Assembly: GCA_904066235.2 (NCBI GenBank)
Contig: CAJFCV020000003.1
Span: forward strand, 8,432,001-8,496,000
Direction: 5' to 3'
From: Bursaphelenchus xylophilus
Taxonomy: Eukaryota > Nematoda > Chromadorea > Rhabditida > Aphelenchoididae
DNA: 64,000 nucleotides
Shown in pieces: positions 52,743-63,091 of this stretch. Position numbers and translations under genes: made by a program. Each line of letters begins with the position of its first letter. Position 1 is the first letter of the stretch. The notes below the pieces were generated by a model, which was not told where the DNA came from, searched no databases, and saw only the letters and a program-made list of their open reading frames with translations.

Positions 52743-53863
52743 TTATGAATCCGCCTTTTGAGATCTGTCGCCATTGTTAAAGTGCTGCTGATTTCTGCTT
52801 TTGACTTGTCTTGACTGTTGGAACATCTTTTCTCTGTTCATGCATTTTCGGAGGAAATTGATTCTTGATAAAGCAACCACAACTTGTCCGAAACATCCCT
52901 GTAATGTGATCTTGGCTTCGTTCTTGGTGAAATTTTTGCCAACATTAATATCACAGCGATGGGACATGCGTCTCAGCTCGTTTATCTGTAATTTAAGGCC
53001 ATTATTTATATTACACATAGCGCGCGGGAAAAAAGACAATTCACATAACGTAAAGCTTTGTCAATTCGGAGCTAGATGTACATCCTTCATAACAGAAACT
53101 AAATTTAAATACTTGCATGTTGTCCATTCTTTCCAATTATCATACCAGCCATAGAAGAGGGGACAAGGAACTCGACTCTGAGCACCATCGAACCAAATAA
53201 GACATTTCGAACCTCGGCTGACCTTTGATAAACCCAAAATAAAGCCTAAAACACAGGAAGTTAATCAAAAAATACAGCTATCCATTAATGTTTCCATTTA
53301 GGTACCTATTGTCAAAAATAATATATAAACTATTAGAAACAACTCTTTCTAGATCAAAAATAAACCATATATGTCTTTGCTCAATCCGAGGACTCACTCT
53401 GATGATGTCGTCATCGTATCCAGCGATTGTGACCAGTCTATCAAAGTCGTCAGAGCTGTTCTTCGAAGATGAAGCGGAATCCAGAGCTTGTTCCAAGATC
53501 AGTCTGCTCAACCTCTCACTGTACTGGTCGATTGTTGGAGGGATAAAGTCGTCTTTAAATTCCGAATGCTCCTTTGGTGGCTTCTCTTCGATTTTCTGCT
53601 AAAATCCGAAAACATCTCATTGATAATATAAAACTCACATTTGGAGATTTCGATCGGATTTTATCCGGTTCAACGGTAACATTAGCGCAGGTTAGTTGCT
53701 GCAGAAGCTTCACATATGCACCCTGAACAAAAAATATAGCTAAAACTTTTTATATTACTTTAGCGCCGATGATGGCTCCAATCAGGGAATTGGGGATAAA
53801 AACACAAATACTTTTAAGGACCAGCTCTTTGGGAATATGCGGGAGCATGAAGTTGTTGTCCAT
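52743..53863 (-). CDS. Two-KH-domain RNA-binding protein
   Basis: Exons 53863-53759, 53722-53639, 53598-53398, 53245-53117 and 52985-52743 give 253 aa from the first ATG. KH domain 1 spans exons 1-2 (VFIPNSLIGAIIGAKGAYVK...CANVTVE) with GAKG as its GxxG loop. KH domain 2 spans exons 4-5 (VEFLVPSSMAGMIIGKNGQH, then INELRRMSHRCDINVGK) with GKNG. An acidic linker (67 codons) separates them and the tail is basic and Gln/Asn-rich. Intron 4 begins GCAAGT, so exon 4 must end at a GC-AG junction; this gives exactly the KH spacing. The protein probably binds single-stranded RNA. I cannot assign it to GLD-1, MEX-3 or another named subfamily. A longer open frame extends upstream to a TTG at 53953 but has no ATG. 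Confidence 0.82.
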
Positions 53864-53884
53864 TGTGTTCACCTCGTATCGACT
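53864..53884 (-). promoter_or_regulatory. Likely trans-splice acceptor of the KH mRNA
   Basis: TTATTTCGCAG ends at 53883 on the minus strand, leaving a 19-nt 5' leader before the ATG at 53863. Together with the acceptors of the two neighbours it supports operon processing and decides the start codon. Confidence 0.5.
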
Positions 53885-54260
53885 GCGAAATAATCTATTC
53901 TCGGCCAGAAAATAATTTTCTTTTCCTCGAAAAAGCCTAATGCGGAATGCCAAAGAAAAGCGAAGTCGGCGGAAAAGGCGGAATTCAAACGAAATTCTAC
54001 GTCAGAATGGCCGTAAAATCTAACAATTGGCCATTTGAATGACAAGATTCACAACAAAAACAAAATTTTTGAACCAAAAATATGTTACTATTCTTGACGT
54101 CAAGATTAAATTTTTATATAAACTTCAAATCAGATACCCCAAAACCAAACTTTTTTTTTATTAGTAATAGCAAATAACAATAAAAAATGCATTAGAGGAT
54201 AACAAAGAACGATTAATTTTATACAACAAAACAGAAAAAATATGATTCTATGAAGGAGAT

Positions 54261-55494
54261 TCAGATTTCTCGGTCATAATTAGGATTTAAACCGGGTCGT
54301 ACCTCGACGAATTTCTTTTGATCCGGATCCGGTTTGGGTGGTTGAACACTCCGATAGGCTTCACAAATCCACTTGACGTCCACAAAGTCCCATGGATAAT
54401 CCAATCGGAGACAGGGATGAACCGATTTTTCGAGATACTGCAGTGAATAAAGAACATCAACAAACGCCATGTTACAGTCCAGGATGTAGAACTCGAAGAC
54501 CTTTCGATTCTTGATAAGCATGGCCATGACAGATGGACAGGTAAACGGCTTGATTCGGAATCGGCCACGGAAACAGTGCTAAAGGTTAAAACGGTATTAA
54601 AATCCCCCTTAATCGCACTTACAATCAGCCGGAACCAGTCATAATAAGAGCCTGCGTAGATGGAGTCCAAGTGACAGAATCGTGCGATGTGGATTATGAA
54701 TTGCAAGACCTGCTCGGTGAATTGAATTTCTTCGACGGACCATGGGCATGGAAGAACAAGATTGTCCTCCGGCTCGCCAAAGAGTTGAGCTATATCCTTG
54801 AAAACCTTGCCACAAGTCACGAACTCCTCCGAGAGTGGGATTAGAACGGCGTCTTTGTGGGCCTTGTCCTCGCGGCTGAGAAAGAGACAAAAGTAGGTAA
54901 AACGACAAAAAAATTAAAAATTTTATGTCTAAAACAATAAAAACTTCACAGAATAGATATAAAAGGCATTAAAATGCAACGAAATCTTTCTTATAACCTT
55001 CTCTCAACTTCAAATTGAATGTAACGCAACAAATTACATGAACCTTACCTAAAACGGCATTCCAAGAAAATCTGAGATTTTTCTTTTTTCTGGCATGAAG
55101 GCGTGGATTGAAATACTGTGGCTTTTTCTGTGCCCTCCAACGCAATGGATGTCAGAAAAGGCGAGGGTGGCGGAACCACAGGTTCTTCCAACTCTTTGAC
55201 CGGAGACCGTGGCGGAGATGGTCTCGACTCCGAAATTTCCATTCTTCGCAGTGCCTTTGGCGGAGTACGTGGCGGAGAAAGCAACGGCGATGATATCAAA
55301 GCGCTTTTCGATTCATTGGTTGTATTAGTGGATAAGGATCGAACCCTGTTAGATTTTTGCACTGTTTTGACTGGAGTTAATGGCGGAGAAGGTGGAAAGG
55401 GAACAAATGCCCCCTCTGAAAAAGACTGCTGCGTTTCGTCCAGTTTCCTTTTGTATTCGACATACCCCTGATATCCAGGGATTTTGTGTATCAT
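54261..55494 (-). CDS. Unrecognised protein with Pro/Ser-rich N-terminus
   Basis: Three exons (55494-55049, 54875-54623, 54578-54261) give 338 aa in phase. The ATG directly follows an acceptor (GATTTCAG|ATG), so the start is well supported. The N-terminal 140 residues are Pro/Ser/Thr-rich, with repeated SPPR(T/S)P and PPSPP motifs that look like proline-directed kinase or SH3/WW sites. The C-terminal two exons encode a compact, Cys/Trp/Tyr-containing globular region (CPWSVEEIQFTEQVLQFIIH, YDWFRLI, HCFRGRFRIKPFTCPSVMAM, DYPWDFVDVKWICEAYRSVQ). I recognise no family. It would be the first gene of the possible operon with the KH and centrin genes. Confidence 0.75.
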
Positions 55495-55895
55495 CTGAAA
55501 TCGAAAATTTTGAAAAAGAGTACCTAAAAGTCAAAACAATTATAAAAAAAGGTTAAAGGGAGCGTTACACCTCAATTTTAGACTAATGACAGCAACAAAC
55601 AGAACTTAGAACGACTAAACGGGAATTCAAATAATTTCAACCTTCTTCGACCAAAACATTTTCGATCGAAAACAAAAGTGCGACAAAATTTTGTTGCCGA
55701 AGGAACAGTTGACGCGAATGCGTCTTGTGTTCCTCTGGCGCCTGGAAGTCCGTATTTTAGGGTTTGCTGTCTTGAAAAGTATATTGCAGATTGAAAAATA
55801 TATTTCAAAATATAATTTATTGCTTTGAGTCATCCAAAAACAAAAAAAAACAAAAGATAGTCTCGATTCTTGATCCCTTACAAGCCTTGAGTCCT
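55495..55895. other. Short intergenic region
   Basis: Between the operon-like cluster and the 3' end of receptor A, all on the minus strand. No coding exon found. Confidence 0.5.
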
Positions 55896-58800
55896 TCAAG
55901 TACGTGGTATGGACCGATGAAGAGTGATGGAATTCAAATGTGATGAATCCATATATTGGTCGATTTTGTTGGGCTTAACTACGAGCCTTAGTAGTCGATA
56001 AATGGTGTAATTTCGATACGATGGCACGCAAAGAATGACTGACAACGCGTTGAGGGCTGGTGTCAAGTGTAGAGAAGATATGCAAATATTTCCGAGGAAA
56101 AGTGAATTCAAGTTGATGATCGGGGCCAATGGCAACATTATACTCGGAATACAGAGGAGGAAAATCGGGTAGAGTGCCTGAAATTGGACAGCTTTCGGGT
56201 TGTTACAAACTTTTTTCGAATCTAAGTTTATACTTTTGCAGGATGAAGTAAACAGCTTCGAATCCGATTACGTGAATGGTAATGGAATCAAGTTTTTGAT
56301 GCCTAAAGTTAGAAACTTTGAGTATTCGGAGATTTTGAAATAATTCATTTAGAAGACAAAACGGTGGTTCTAGTTTCGATTCCGATACCGTGTAAATCAA
56401 TTTAATTTCTGTCAGCAAAACAATTAAAAGGGCAGCACTTTGTCGTAAAAAAGAGCAAAAATTGTAGTAGGACGTGAATTTGTAACTGTTTCGTTAAACT
56501 TCGATGTACGAAAAGTGCAACGGGAAGTTCGAGACGTTCGCAGTATTCGAAGTGTTGTATGTACATTACATTGATTATTGTAATGATAAATAACTATTAT
56601 GTAGTTATTGTATTTGTAAACAATTTTTGCGCAACAAAAATTTTTTTCGTATCTTCAACCTCGCCCCAAGATACGAATCAAACTGAAAAAAATCAAAATT
56701 TTTGTGTCTTTCGATTCACAAAATGAAGATTCATCGCTTACTTGAAAGCTAGCGATTGCAGAATCTGCAAGCACAATTTTGGGTAAAATGTTGGCGACTT
56801 CATTGAAACCGCCAATTCTTTCCCACGAATTTGCATAAAGTCAAAGGACAAAGTCTTCATAAGATCAATTTCCCTATTCTCAGAAGTCGGTGTCTCGCGC
56901 TCCTCTAGTGAGCGGTTGTGTGTGTTTCTCGTGTTGGCCCAATAAATCGTCTACCTATTGTCTAAATCGTTTATATGGGGGCTCAGCCGGGAATCAATCA
57001 TTCGAATTCCCAGCCAAGAACCTTCTTCAATTCCGCCAATTCGGATAATCGTTCTGTTCACCAATCCCGGTCTGACAATAACAGTTTCCCCAACCCAAGT
57101 CTAACTCCTTATTCTTGTGCCTTCTGTTCCCAGTCTCATGACTCTGCTAGCTGTCAGATTGTCCAAGATTTCGATTCTCGTCAACGGATTGTTCGTGAGA
57201 ACAGACTTTGCCTTCTTTGTCTCCAACGTGGTCATATAGTTGCTCAGTGCTGTTATTCTCGATGCTCGAATTGTAGCGGTCGACATCATGTTTCTCTCTG
57301 TGGTAAATTGTTTCCTCCGAGCGAACCAAACGCCAATACCCATCCTGAAACCCCTGTGATTTCCGTGAACCCTACTCCGAATCCAGCACTCTCTCATTTC
57401 CCAAGGACAAACCCAGTTGAATCAGTTCTCCCAGAGATTCCAGTGAGAAGATTTCGGTCGAATGAACCCCAAGAAATAACGCAATTGCCTTCCCCTATCG
57501 TTTCATACCCTGCCGTTTCGTACCCTATCGTATCGCCCCTTATCGTATCGCAATCTATCGCATCACCTATCGTATCGTCTATCGTTTCGCACCCTATTGT
57601 ATCGCATCCTATCGTATCGAAATCTATCGTCTCGCCTATCGTATCGTCTGTCGTCTCGTCTCCCATTTTATCGTCTCCTATCGTAAAAAAATCTTCCTCC
57701 ATTCCCCAAGACTCCTCTCTGAATGTTCGAAATCCATCTGATCTCGTTATGGTTCCCCATGTTCGTCATCGTAAATGGTGTCGTAAGAAAATTGTGGATC
57801 GATGGCAGGTATTGCCGCTGGTCAATATTGGGTTCACGAATCTTCCTCAACCCGATTCCCCCTATGACAATTTATCCGAATCCCCGCACTCTTCCCCATC
57901 GCCCTCTGGATGTCATTTTCTACCGAACCAATTGCCGATGGAACAACGCACTCGATGCAAACTCAAATTCCTGGACTTAGAACCTTTACATGGACAACCC
58001 TTCGAAGATGAATATCCGGACTCCCTCATGACGTGCTCTTGCCCTGATGTACCCAATCCGAACCCGCCAGCCATAGAAGAACCCTATCGATGTGAACCCA
58101 TGGTGAAGGAAAGAAGAGGAAAAGTGGGCATGTTGGCGACTTCATTGAAACCGCCAATTCTTTCCCACGAATTTGCATAAAGTCAAAGGACAAAGTCTTC
58201 ATAAGATCAATTTCCCTATTCTCAGAAGTCGGTGTCTCGCGCTCCTCTAGTGAGCGGTTGTGTGTGTTTCTCGTGTTGGCCCAATAAATCGCCTACCTAT
58301 TGTCTAAATCGTTTATATAAAATGTATGCCATAGGGTTAATCGTAATTTAAGATTTAGTTCTGAATTACCTGTAAAATAAAAATTTTGTTCATTTGCCGT
58401 TGCGCTCTTTTGGTTGCTTCAGTTAAGTGCGCTTCAAACCTGGCCAGGCAGTTTTTTGTTTTTACATAGTACACGGCCATAACCACATAACTGCCGGTAG
58501 TCATTAATATGCAGTTGAAAAAGTGGGGGATCAGCCATGTGTTCTTGGTCTGAAAACAAGCTATTCGTTATCTCAAAAAGTATTACATAACAAACCTGTT
58601 TGAGTACCCAATATGTTGTTATTTTTGGAATGTTTTTGGTTAAAGACTAATTAGGTTTTAACGGCGGCTCATGTATAAATTCGTGTTTGTGACTTTTTGC
58701 GATTGCTTTATGGTCCTTTTCTAATGGACCAATTTCGGGGGAGTGGTAGGACTCAGCTATACGCTTATTGTTGGAAAATGAAAGAGCGGTCAATTACAGA

Positions 58801-59894
58801 CAAAACTGTCAATTCCAGTAAACGTTTAGTCAAATTGAGGCTGCAATACTCACCACATCCCCAACTACATATTTTCCTCCGGACTCCACACCCATGTCAC
58901 TCAAGATCCGATCATACTCTTCGTTTGGACTTTGAAACGTGTACAGTAAAAGCAACGTGTGAGCTGCGTTGTAAACCGCAGCAAAGGCCAGCGGAACCAC
59001 AATTGTAGAAATCGTGTGAGCCTTGGAAGAAGCGACTCGATATCGGTAGATGAATTGGATTGGCAAAATCATGACGGAGAGGTAGATGAAGAACGTCTGG
59101 ATCATGAAGAAGAACCAGCTCGCTTCACGCGGCATCAGGGGGTTGGTCATGACCGGGATGAGCCGGGTCGAGGAGAAGACGATTGTCTGAAAGCAAATAT
59201 TTACTGATTTTCATAAAGCCTTGATTTTGGGGATGTCCAGAAGGCATGAATTTCAAAAAAAAGGGAAAAATCGGGTTTGTACAGCTCTTGTGCAGATTGT
59301 GAAGATCGCCAGATCCCTCGGCTAAGCCTGTAAAACAAAAGCTAGCATTTTCAACACTCTATGCATGGCCATAGTCGATGAACCCAAACGTGTTCTCGGT
59401 TTCAGATTTTATCACTTGTTGATATTGCCCTGCTTTTCAACCTGAAGGTCCTACAGTTTTTGTCCTCTAGTGGAGTTTAACTGAAGCCTACATTTTTTAT
59501 ACAACCTGGATTAATTTTATTACACTCTGTTTGGTGAGCAACTACTGCAAAACTTTTTTTTTTGGAAATCATGACTTTGCGGGGATGACTTGGAGCAAAA
59601 GACGAAAGTTTAAATTACGAAAGAGCAAAACTAAAATTTTTTTTTGTATAGACATAATAAATCCGACAAAATCGTCAAAAATCCTTTATTCTTCTGAAGT
59701 CTCAAACTCACCGGGAAAGACATTAGGGTACTCAACGTATAAAACAAATCAATCGCGGCATTTGTAATCAACATTTTCCGATAAACTTTCACTCCTTGAT
59801 CCTTAGTCCTGGTAATGACCAAAAATATGACATACAGCGGTAGAACAGCACCAAAGAAACAGTTGCCAAGTTCGAATACCAAATGCTCTTGCAT
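55896..59894 (-). CDS. Str-superfamily serpentine receptor A
   Basis: Four exons (59894-59712, 59186-58854, 58549-58370, 56177-55896) give 325 aa with all junctions in phase 0. Hydrophobic segments fit seven membrane helices. Family signatures are the loop TKDQGVKVYRKMLI, RLIPVMTNPLM, ILPIQFIYRYRVAS (the nematode Str/Srj PxQFxYRY motif), an intracellular-loop-3 segment (AQRQMNKIFILQ) and the last helices with PAL...VILCVPSYR. These receptors are nematode chemosensory GPCRs. The start at 59894 (MQEHLVFEL) aligns with receptor B (MSEHIAFEL); an upstream ATG at 59930 would add 12 residues. The third intron is 2.2 kb because it contains an LTR retroelement in antisense orientation. Confidence 0.9.
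56789..56975 (+). repeat. 5' LTR
   Basis: Begins TGTTGGCGACTTC, contains AATAAA (polyadenylation-like) near its end, and ends GTTTATA. I saw one base difference from the 3' LTR (AATCGTC against AATCGCC). Confidence 0.88.
56975..58180 (+). CDS. Gag-like zinc-knuckle ORF of the LTR element
   Basis: A single 401-codon frame starts at the LTR/primer-binding-site junction. It contains paired zinc knuckles in the arrangement of BEL/Pao gag proteins (CAFCSQSHDSASC, LCLLCLQRGHIVAQC, then SRCSNCSGRHHVSLC). A low-complexity stretch built on SPIVS/SYPIVS repeats and a Pro-rich region follow. The frame runs into the 3' LTR, which supplies the last codons and the stop (ILSHEFA). No capsid-like fold or enzyme domain is recognisable. 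In the family gag binds RNA and assembles particles; whether this product is made is unknown. Confidence 0.75.
   Translation: MGAQPGINHSNSQPRTFFNSANSDNRSVHQSRSDNNSFPNPSLTPYSCAFCSQSHDSASCQIVQDFDSRQRIVRENRLCLLCLQRGHIVAQCCYSRCSNCSGRHHVSLCGKLFPPSEPNANTHPETPVISVNPTPNPALSHFPRTNPVESVLPEIPVRRFRSNEPQEITQLPSPIVSYPAVSYPIVSPLIVSQSIASPIVSSIVSHPIVSHPIVSKSIVSPIVSSVVSSPILSSPIVKKSSSIPQDSSLNVRNPSDLVMVPHVRHRKWCRKKIVDRWQVLPLVNIGFTNLPQPDSPYDNLSESPHSSPSPSGCHFLPNQLPMEQRTRCKLKFLDLEPLHGQPFEDEYPDSLMTCSCPDVPNPNPPAIEEPYRCEPMVKERRGKVGMLATSLKPPILSHEFA
58131..58317 (+). repeat. 3' LTR
   Basis: Direct copy of 56789-56975. It is preceded by a polypurine tract and followed by the TAAAA duplication. Confidence 0.88.
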
Positions 59895-60592
59895 GGCGCC
59901 GGTTATGCCAGCGGCGTTTGCTTGAGGCATTCTGCATGAAGGGCGGGTCACAAAAGCGAGCGCAAACTGCTGAGACAAAAGAGTATGACCGTTGCCGATG
60001 GGCTTTTATATGAAATTCTAACGGCAACATTTGGCTCTCAAAAATTATAGTTTAGTAGCATGATCCTCTGAGAAAAACTTTGGGGTATACACAAATTCAT
60101 ACGTAGGATTATCCGAAGGAAAAACTAATTTAATTCTTACTCAAATGTAATTTTCTTTCTTCATATTTTGATATAACTATGGTAATGTTTTCGGCTTAGT
60201 CAGTAGTTCCATCAAGTAGTGTCTTACTCAACAGTAAGCTTTCTTGGGCGGTCTAAGCGTTAGAATTGGAATGGTACCGAAAACACAAAAAATTGTCAAG
60301 TAAGAGAGCTTGGAATGCCCGAGAGGTAATTCCAATCTTTACTCTATGCAAATATAGGATATAAAGTTCAAATATGTTGAGTAATTTCCGCCATATTGTG
60401 ACCTAAAATTTGTTCACATTTCCAGGAACTGGCTGCATAACGAGTTGTTTTTGAATTCATGAGTCAATCCAATCTAGCGAGTAATGTTTAGTCCACATCA
60501 TATACGCTTGTATGTAGGTAAATGTACAACTTTTTTGTGGTTTATTTGTGTTTTCGAATTGCGTTACCAAATAGAAAATCGAATTATCTTCT
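59895..60592. other. Spacer between receptors A and B
   Basis: Promoter side of receptor A and 3' flank of receptor B. AT-rich, no exon seen. An upstream in-frame ATG (59930) could extend receptor A. Confidence 0.5.
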
Positions 60593-62077
60593 TTAATACG
60601 TGGGTAGCGTTTGCTGCAAAGGCTGAGGATTGGAGTTTGAAAAGCCGGTGCAACTCGGAATCTTCTCCGAACTAAACAGGCTTAATGTAAATTTTCGATA
60701 CGATGGAACGCAGAAGATGACGGATAAAGAGCTGAGAGCTGGAGTCATGTGGAGGGCTGACATGCAGAATCTGCCGAGAGCTATGGAGTTGTAATTGATA
60801 AGCGGAGCAATCGGCATGATCAGGCATGGCAAACAGATGAGGAATATTGGATAGAGCGCCTGAAGAGTTTACGTAAATAAATGCAAATATGGGCAGTCTT
60901 CCGTTGAATTTGAAAAGAAAAGTTCTGGAGTCACGCTAGATTTAGACACACTTGGAATGTGCAAATTTGGGCCGCATTCCAGGATTTTTAGCTCGCCGTG
61001 AATAAACGTAGCCAAGTTATTCAACGACAGGATGAGAAATAAGAAAAAATGTGGTCCCCTTATTTTGCGACGTCCTTCTTTATCTTTCTCCTACCTGCAA
61101 CACCAGCACTCTCTTCATTTGTTTCTGGGCAATCTTTGTGGTCTCGCTCAAGTGATCTTCAAACCGCGTCAAGCACCTTTTGGTTTTCATGTAATACACA
61201 TACATTGTAACATAACTTGCAGTAACCATTGCAATGCAATTAACAAAATGCGGGATAATCCATGAATTTCGCACCTAAGGTTTGATTATTCAAATGCTAA
61301 GGCTATTACTTACGACATCTCCGACGGTGTATTTCCGGCCGTTAGAATCCACATTTAAGTCCTTGAGAAGAATATCATATTCCTTACTAGGCCCTTGAAA
61401 AGTGTAGGGTAAAATTGCTGAATGAATCCCAAGGAAGATGACAATATAAAGCAATGGAGTAAGTACTGTATTAAATGAATGAGGTTGCGAAGAGGCGACT
61501 CGGTATCGGTAGACAAATTGAATTGGCAATATCATGACCGAGAGGTATATGAAGAAGACCTGGGCCATGAAGAAGGGCCAAAGCAATGCCCTTGGAAGGA
61601 ATGGGTTGGTCATAACAGTAATCAACCGGGTTGTAGAGAAGGAAATTGACTAAAATAGTTAAAGCTCTTTGACTTATTGTCTATTTTAGCGTTTTTTTAG
61701 AACTCCAACAAAGCGTGTATTATCCGGTCAAAGATCTTTGTATTTTACAGCGTTAAACTTCAAAAATTCGCTATCATAAAAATCTACGCACTAAACTTAA
61801 ACCCGCTGACGTTTAGCAATTACAACTCTTAAATTGGCCAATTCCGTAACCGGGGTGTGATAATATCACAATTTCTTTGCTTAAATTAACATACCGGCAA
61901 CGACAGAATCGAAACCATCGAATACAAGAAGTCGATTAGCGCCTTGGTAGCCAGCATCTTACTGAACACTTTTACTCCTTGATCCCTTGTTTTTGCAATT
62001 GCCAAAAACATAACATAGAGGGTCAAAAGAACTCCAGATCCGCAGTTAAACAGCTCGAAAGCTATGTGTTCAGACAT
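60593..62077 (-). CDS. Str-superfamily serpentine receptor B
   Basis: Four exons (62077-61895, 61649-61314, 61274-61095, 60859-60593) give 321 aa, with the same intron positions and phases as receptor A. It shares TRDQGVKVFSKMLATKALID, RLITVMTNPFLPRA, ILPIQFVYRYRVASSQ, KQMKRVLVLQ and the final helices ending VIFCVPSYRKFTLSLF. It is clearly a tandem paralogue of A and, like it, a putative chemosensory GPCR of the Str superfamily. Introns are short, unlike those of A. The C-terminal tails of A and B are unrelated. Confidence 0.92.
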
Positions 62078-62267
62078 ATTAAGCTAAGATGGAATGAACT
62101 GACTACAATTGCGAAAGTAATTTACACGGTATTATGAAGATTAGGGCTTTCATATTCTAATTCACTTGGTTAAACAAGGAAATAATTAGTGAAAATCGTA
62201 TTAATGGCGTCATAAAGTCCGCTGAATTTTTCTTCGAACACGCCGCGGCGACTAGCGACATGCACTT

Positions 62268-62522
62268 TCACTCGAGCTCACTTCTATTTTCTCGCGCAAC
62301 ACCCGCGACAAATGTGTCGGGACGTCGAAACTTTATGATGCGAATAATACAAATGAGTCTAATCGTAAACAAGTCGTCTGTAACGAATTTATTTACCACG
62401 GCAGCATAAATGTAAAAAATGAAAAACACGAGCCTTTCTTTCAAAACAGAATACTCCGATACTTTGTGACCGTAAGGGTTGGTCATAATAGCGATAAGCC
62501 GAGTTGTGGAAAATACCAGGGT
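62268..62522 (-). pseudogene. Relic of a third Str-type receptor
   Basis: After a TTTCAG acceptor the frame reads TLVFSTTRLIAIMTNPYGHK, matching the start of exon 2 in receptors A and B. It continues as a degenerate hydrophobic stretch (RLVFFIFYIYAAVV) without the PIQFxYRY motif and ends early. A possible exon 1 relic lies at about 62575-62650, with a donor (CCATG|GTAATT). No other exons found. Confidence 0.65.
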
Positions 62523-63091
62523 CTGAAAGCCTTTATAAGATAAATTAGGGATAAAAAAGATAATTACCATGGATTTGCCGCCTTCGAAGAAATCGTATGT
62601 ATAATAGAAGGATGCACATAATCGACAGTGCTGCGACGTTTATGGACAACTTTTAAGAAGTTTAAACAAGAACCCAGCTATTCAAACCTTTAAAAAATTT
62701 AGTTAAAAATATTATAATCTCGTTAAACTTCCATTCGCCGCAATGCCTGGGACAGTTCGACAATTCCAGACGTCGACGTGACAATAAATGGCAATAAAAT
62801 GTTGAATATTACTATGCATGAAGCCTCTACACCTTGTTCCTATTGTGGAGAAGATAGTATAGACCAAAATTTCAGGAACAAAGTTTAAAGGCGATTTTCG
62901 ACTGCGGCAAGGACAAGCTGGAAGAAATGACAGCATGAACATGGAATCTGTTTCCCGGAAGAATATGGTCGACTTAAGTCACTGCACTTTAAATAAACTA
63001 TTGATTTTTTGAAAGCCTTATTTCCTGATCGAATAAAATATTTAGTTTATTTATTTACAACGTAACCATGAATACTTTACTGATAATTTAT
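62523..63091. other. Intergenic region with possible receptor debris
   Basis: Holds the possible exon 1 relic of receptor C and unassigned AT-rich DNA. An open frame at 62712-62942 (minus) is Cys-rich but resembles nothing I know. Confidence 0.4.

Larger units (their letters stand above)
56789..58317 (+). mobile_element. Small gag-only LTR retroelement (BEL/Pao-like)
   Basis: Two 187-bp direct repeats (56789-56975 and 58131-58317), nearly identical, bound a 1.15-kb interior. The element is flanked by the 5-bp target duplication TAAAA (56784-56788 and 58318-58322). A primer-binding-type sequence starting TGGGGGCTCAG follows the left LTR, and a polypurine tract (GAAGGAAAGAAGAGGAAAAG) precedes the right one. 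Only a zinc-knuckle gag-like frame is present; protease, reverse transcriptase and integrase are missing. It must have been mobilised in trans. The near-identity of the LTRs indicates a recent insertion. It lies in an intron of receptor A, on the opposite strand. Confidence 0.9.

Noticed and set aside
53864..53953. N-terminal extension of the KH protein
   Set aside because: It would need a TTG start; a splice acceptor at 53883 and an ATG at 53863 explain the mRNA better.
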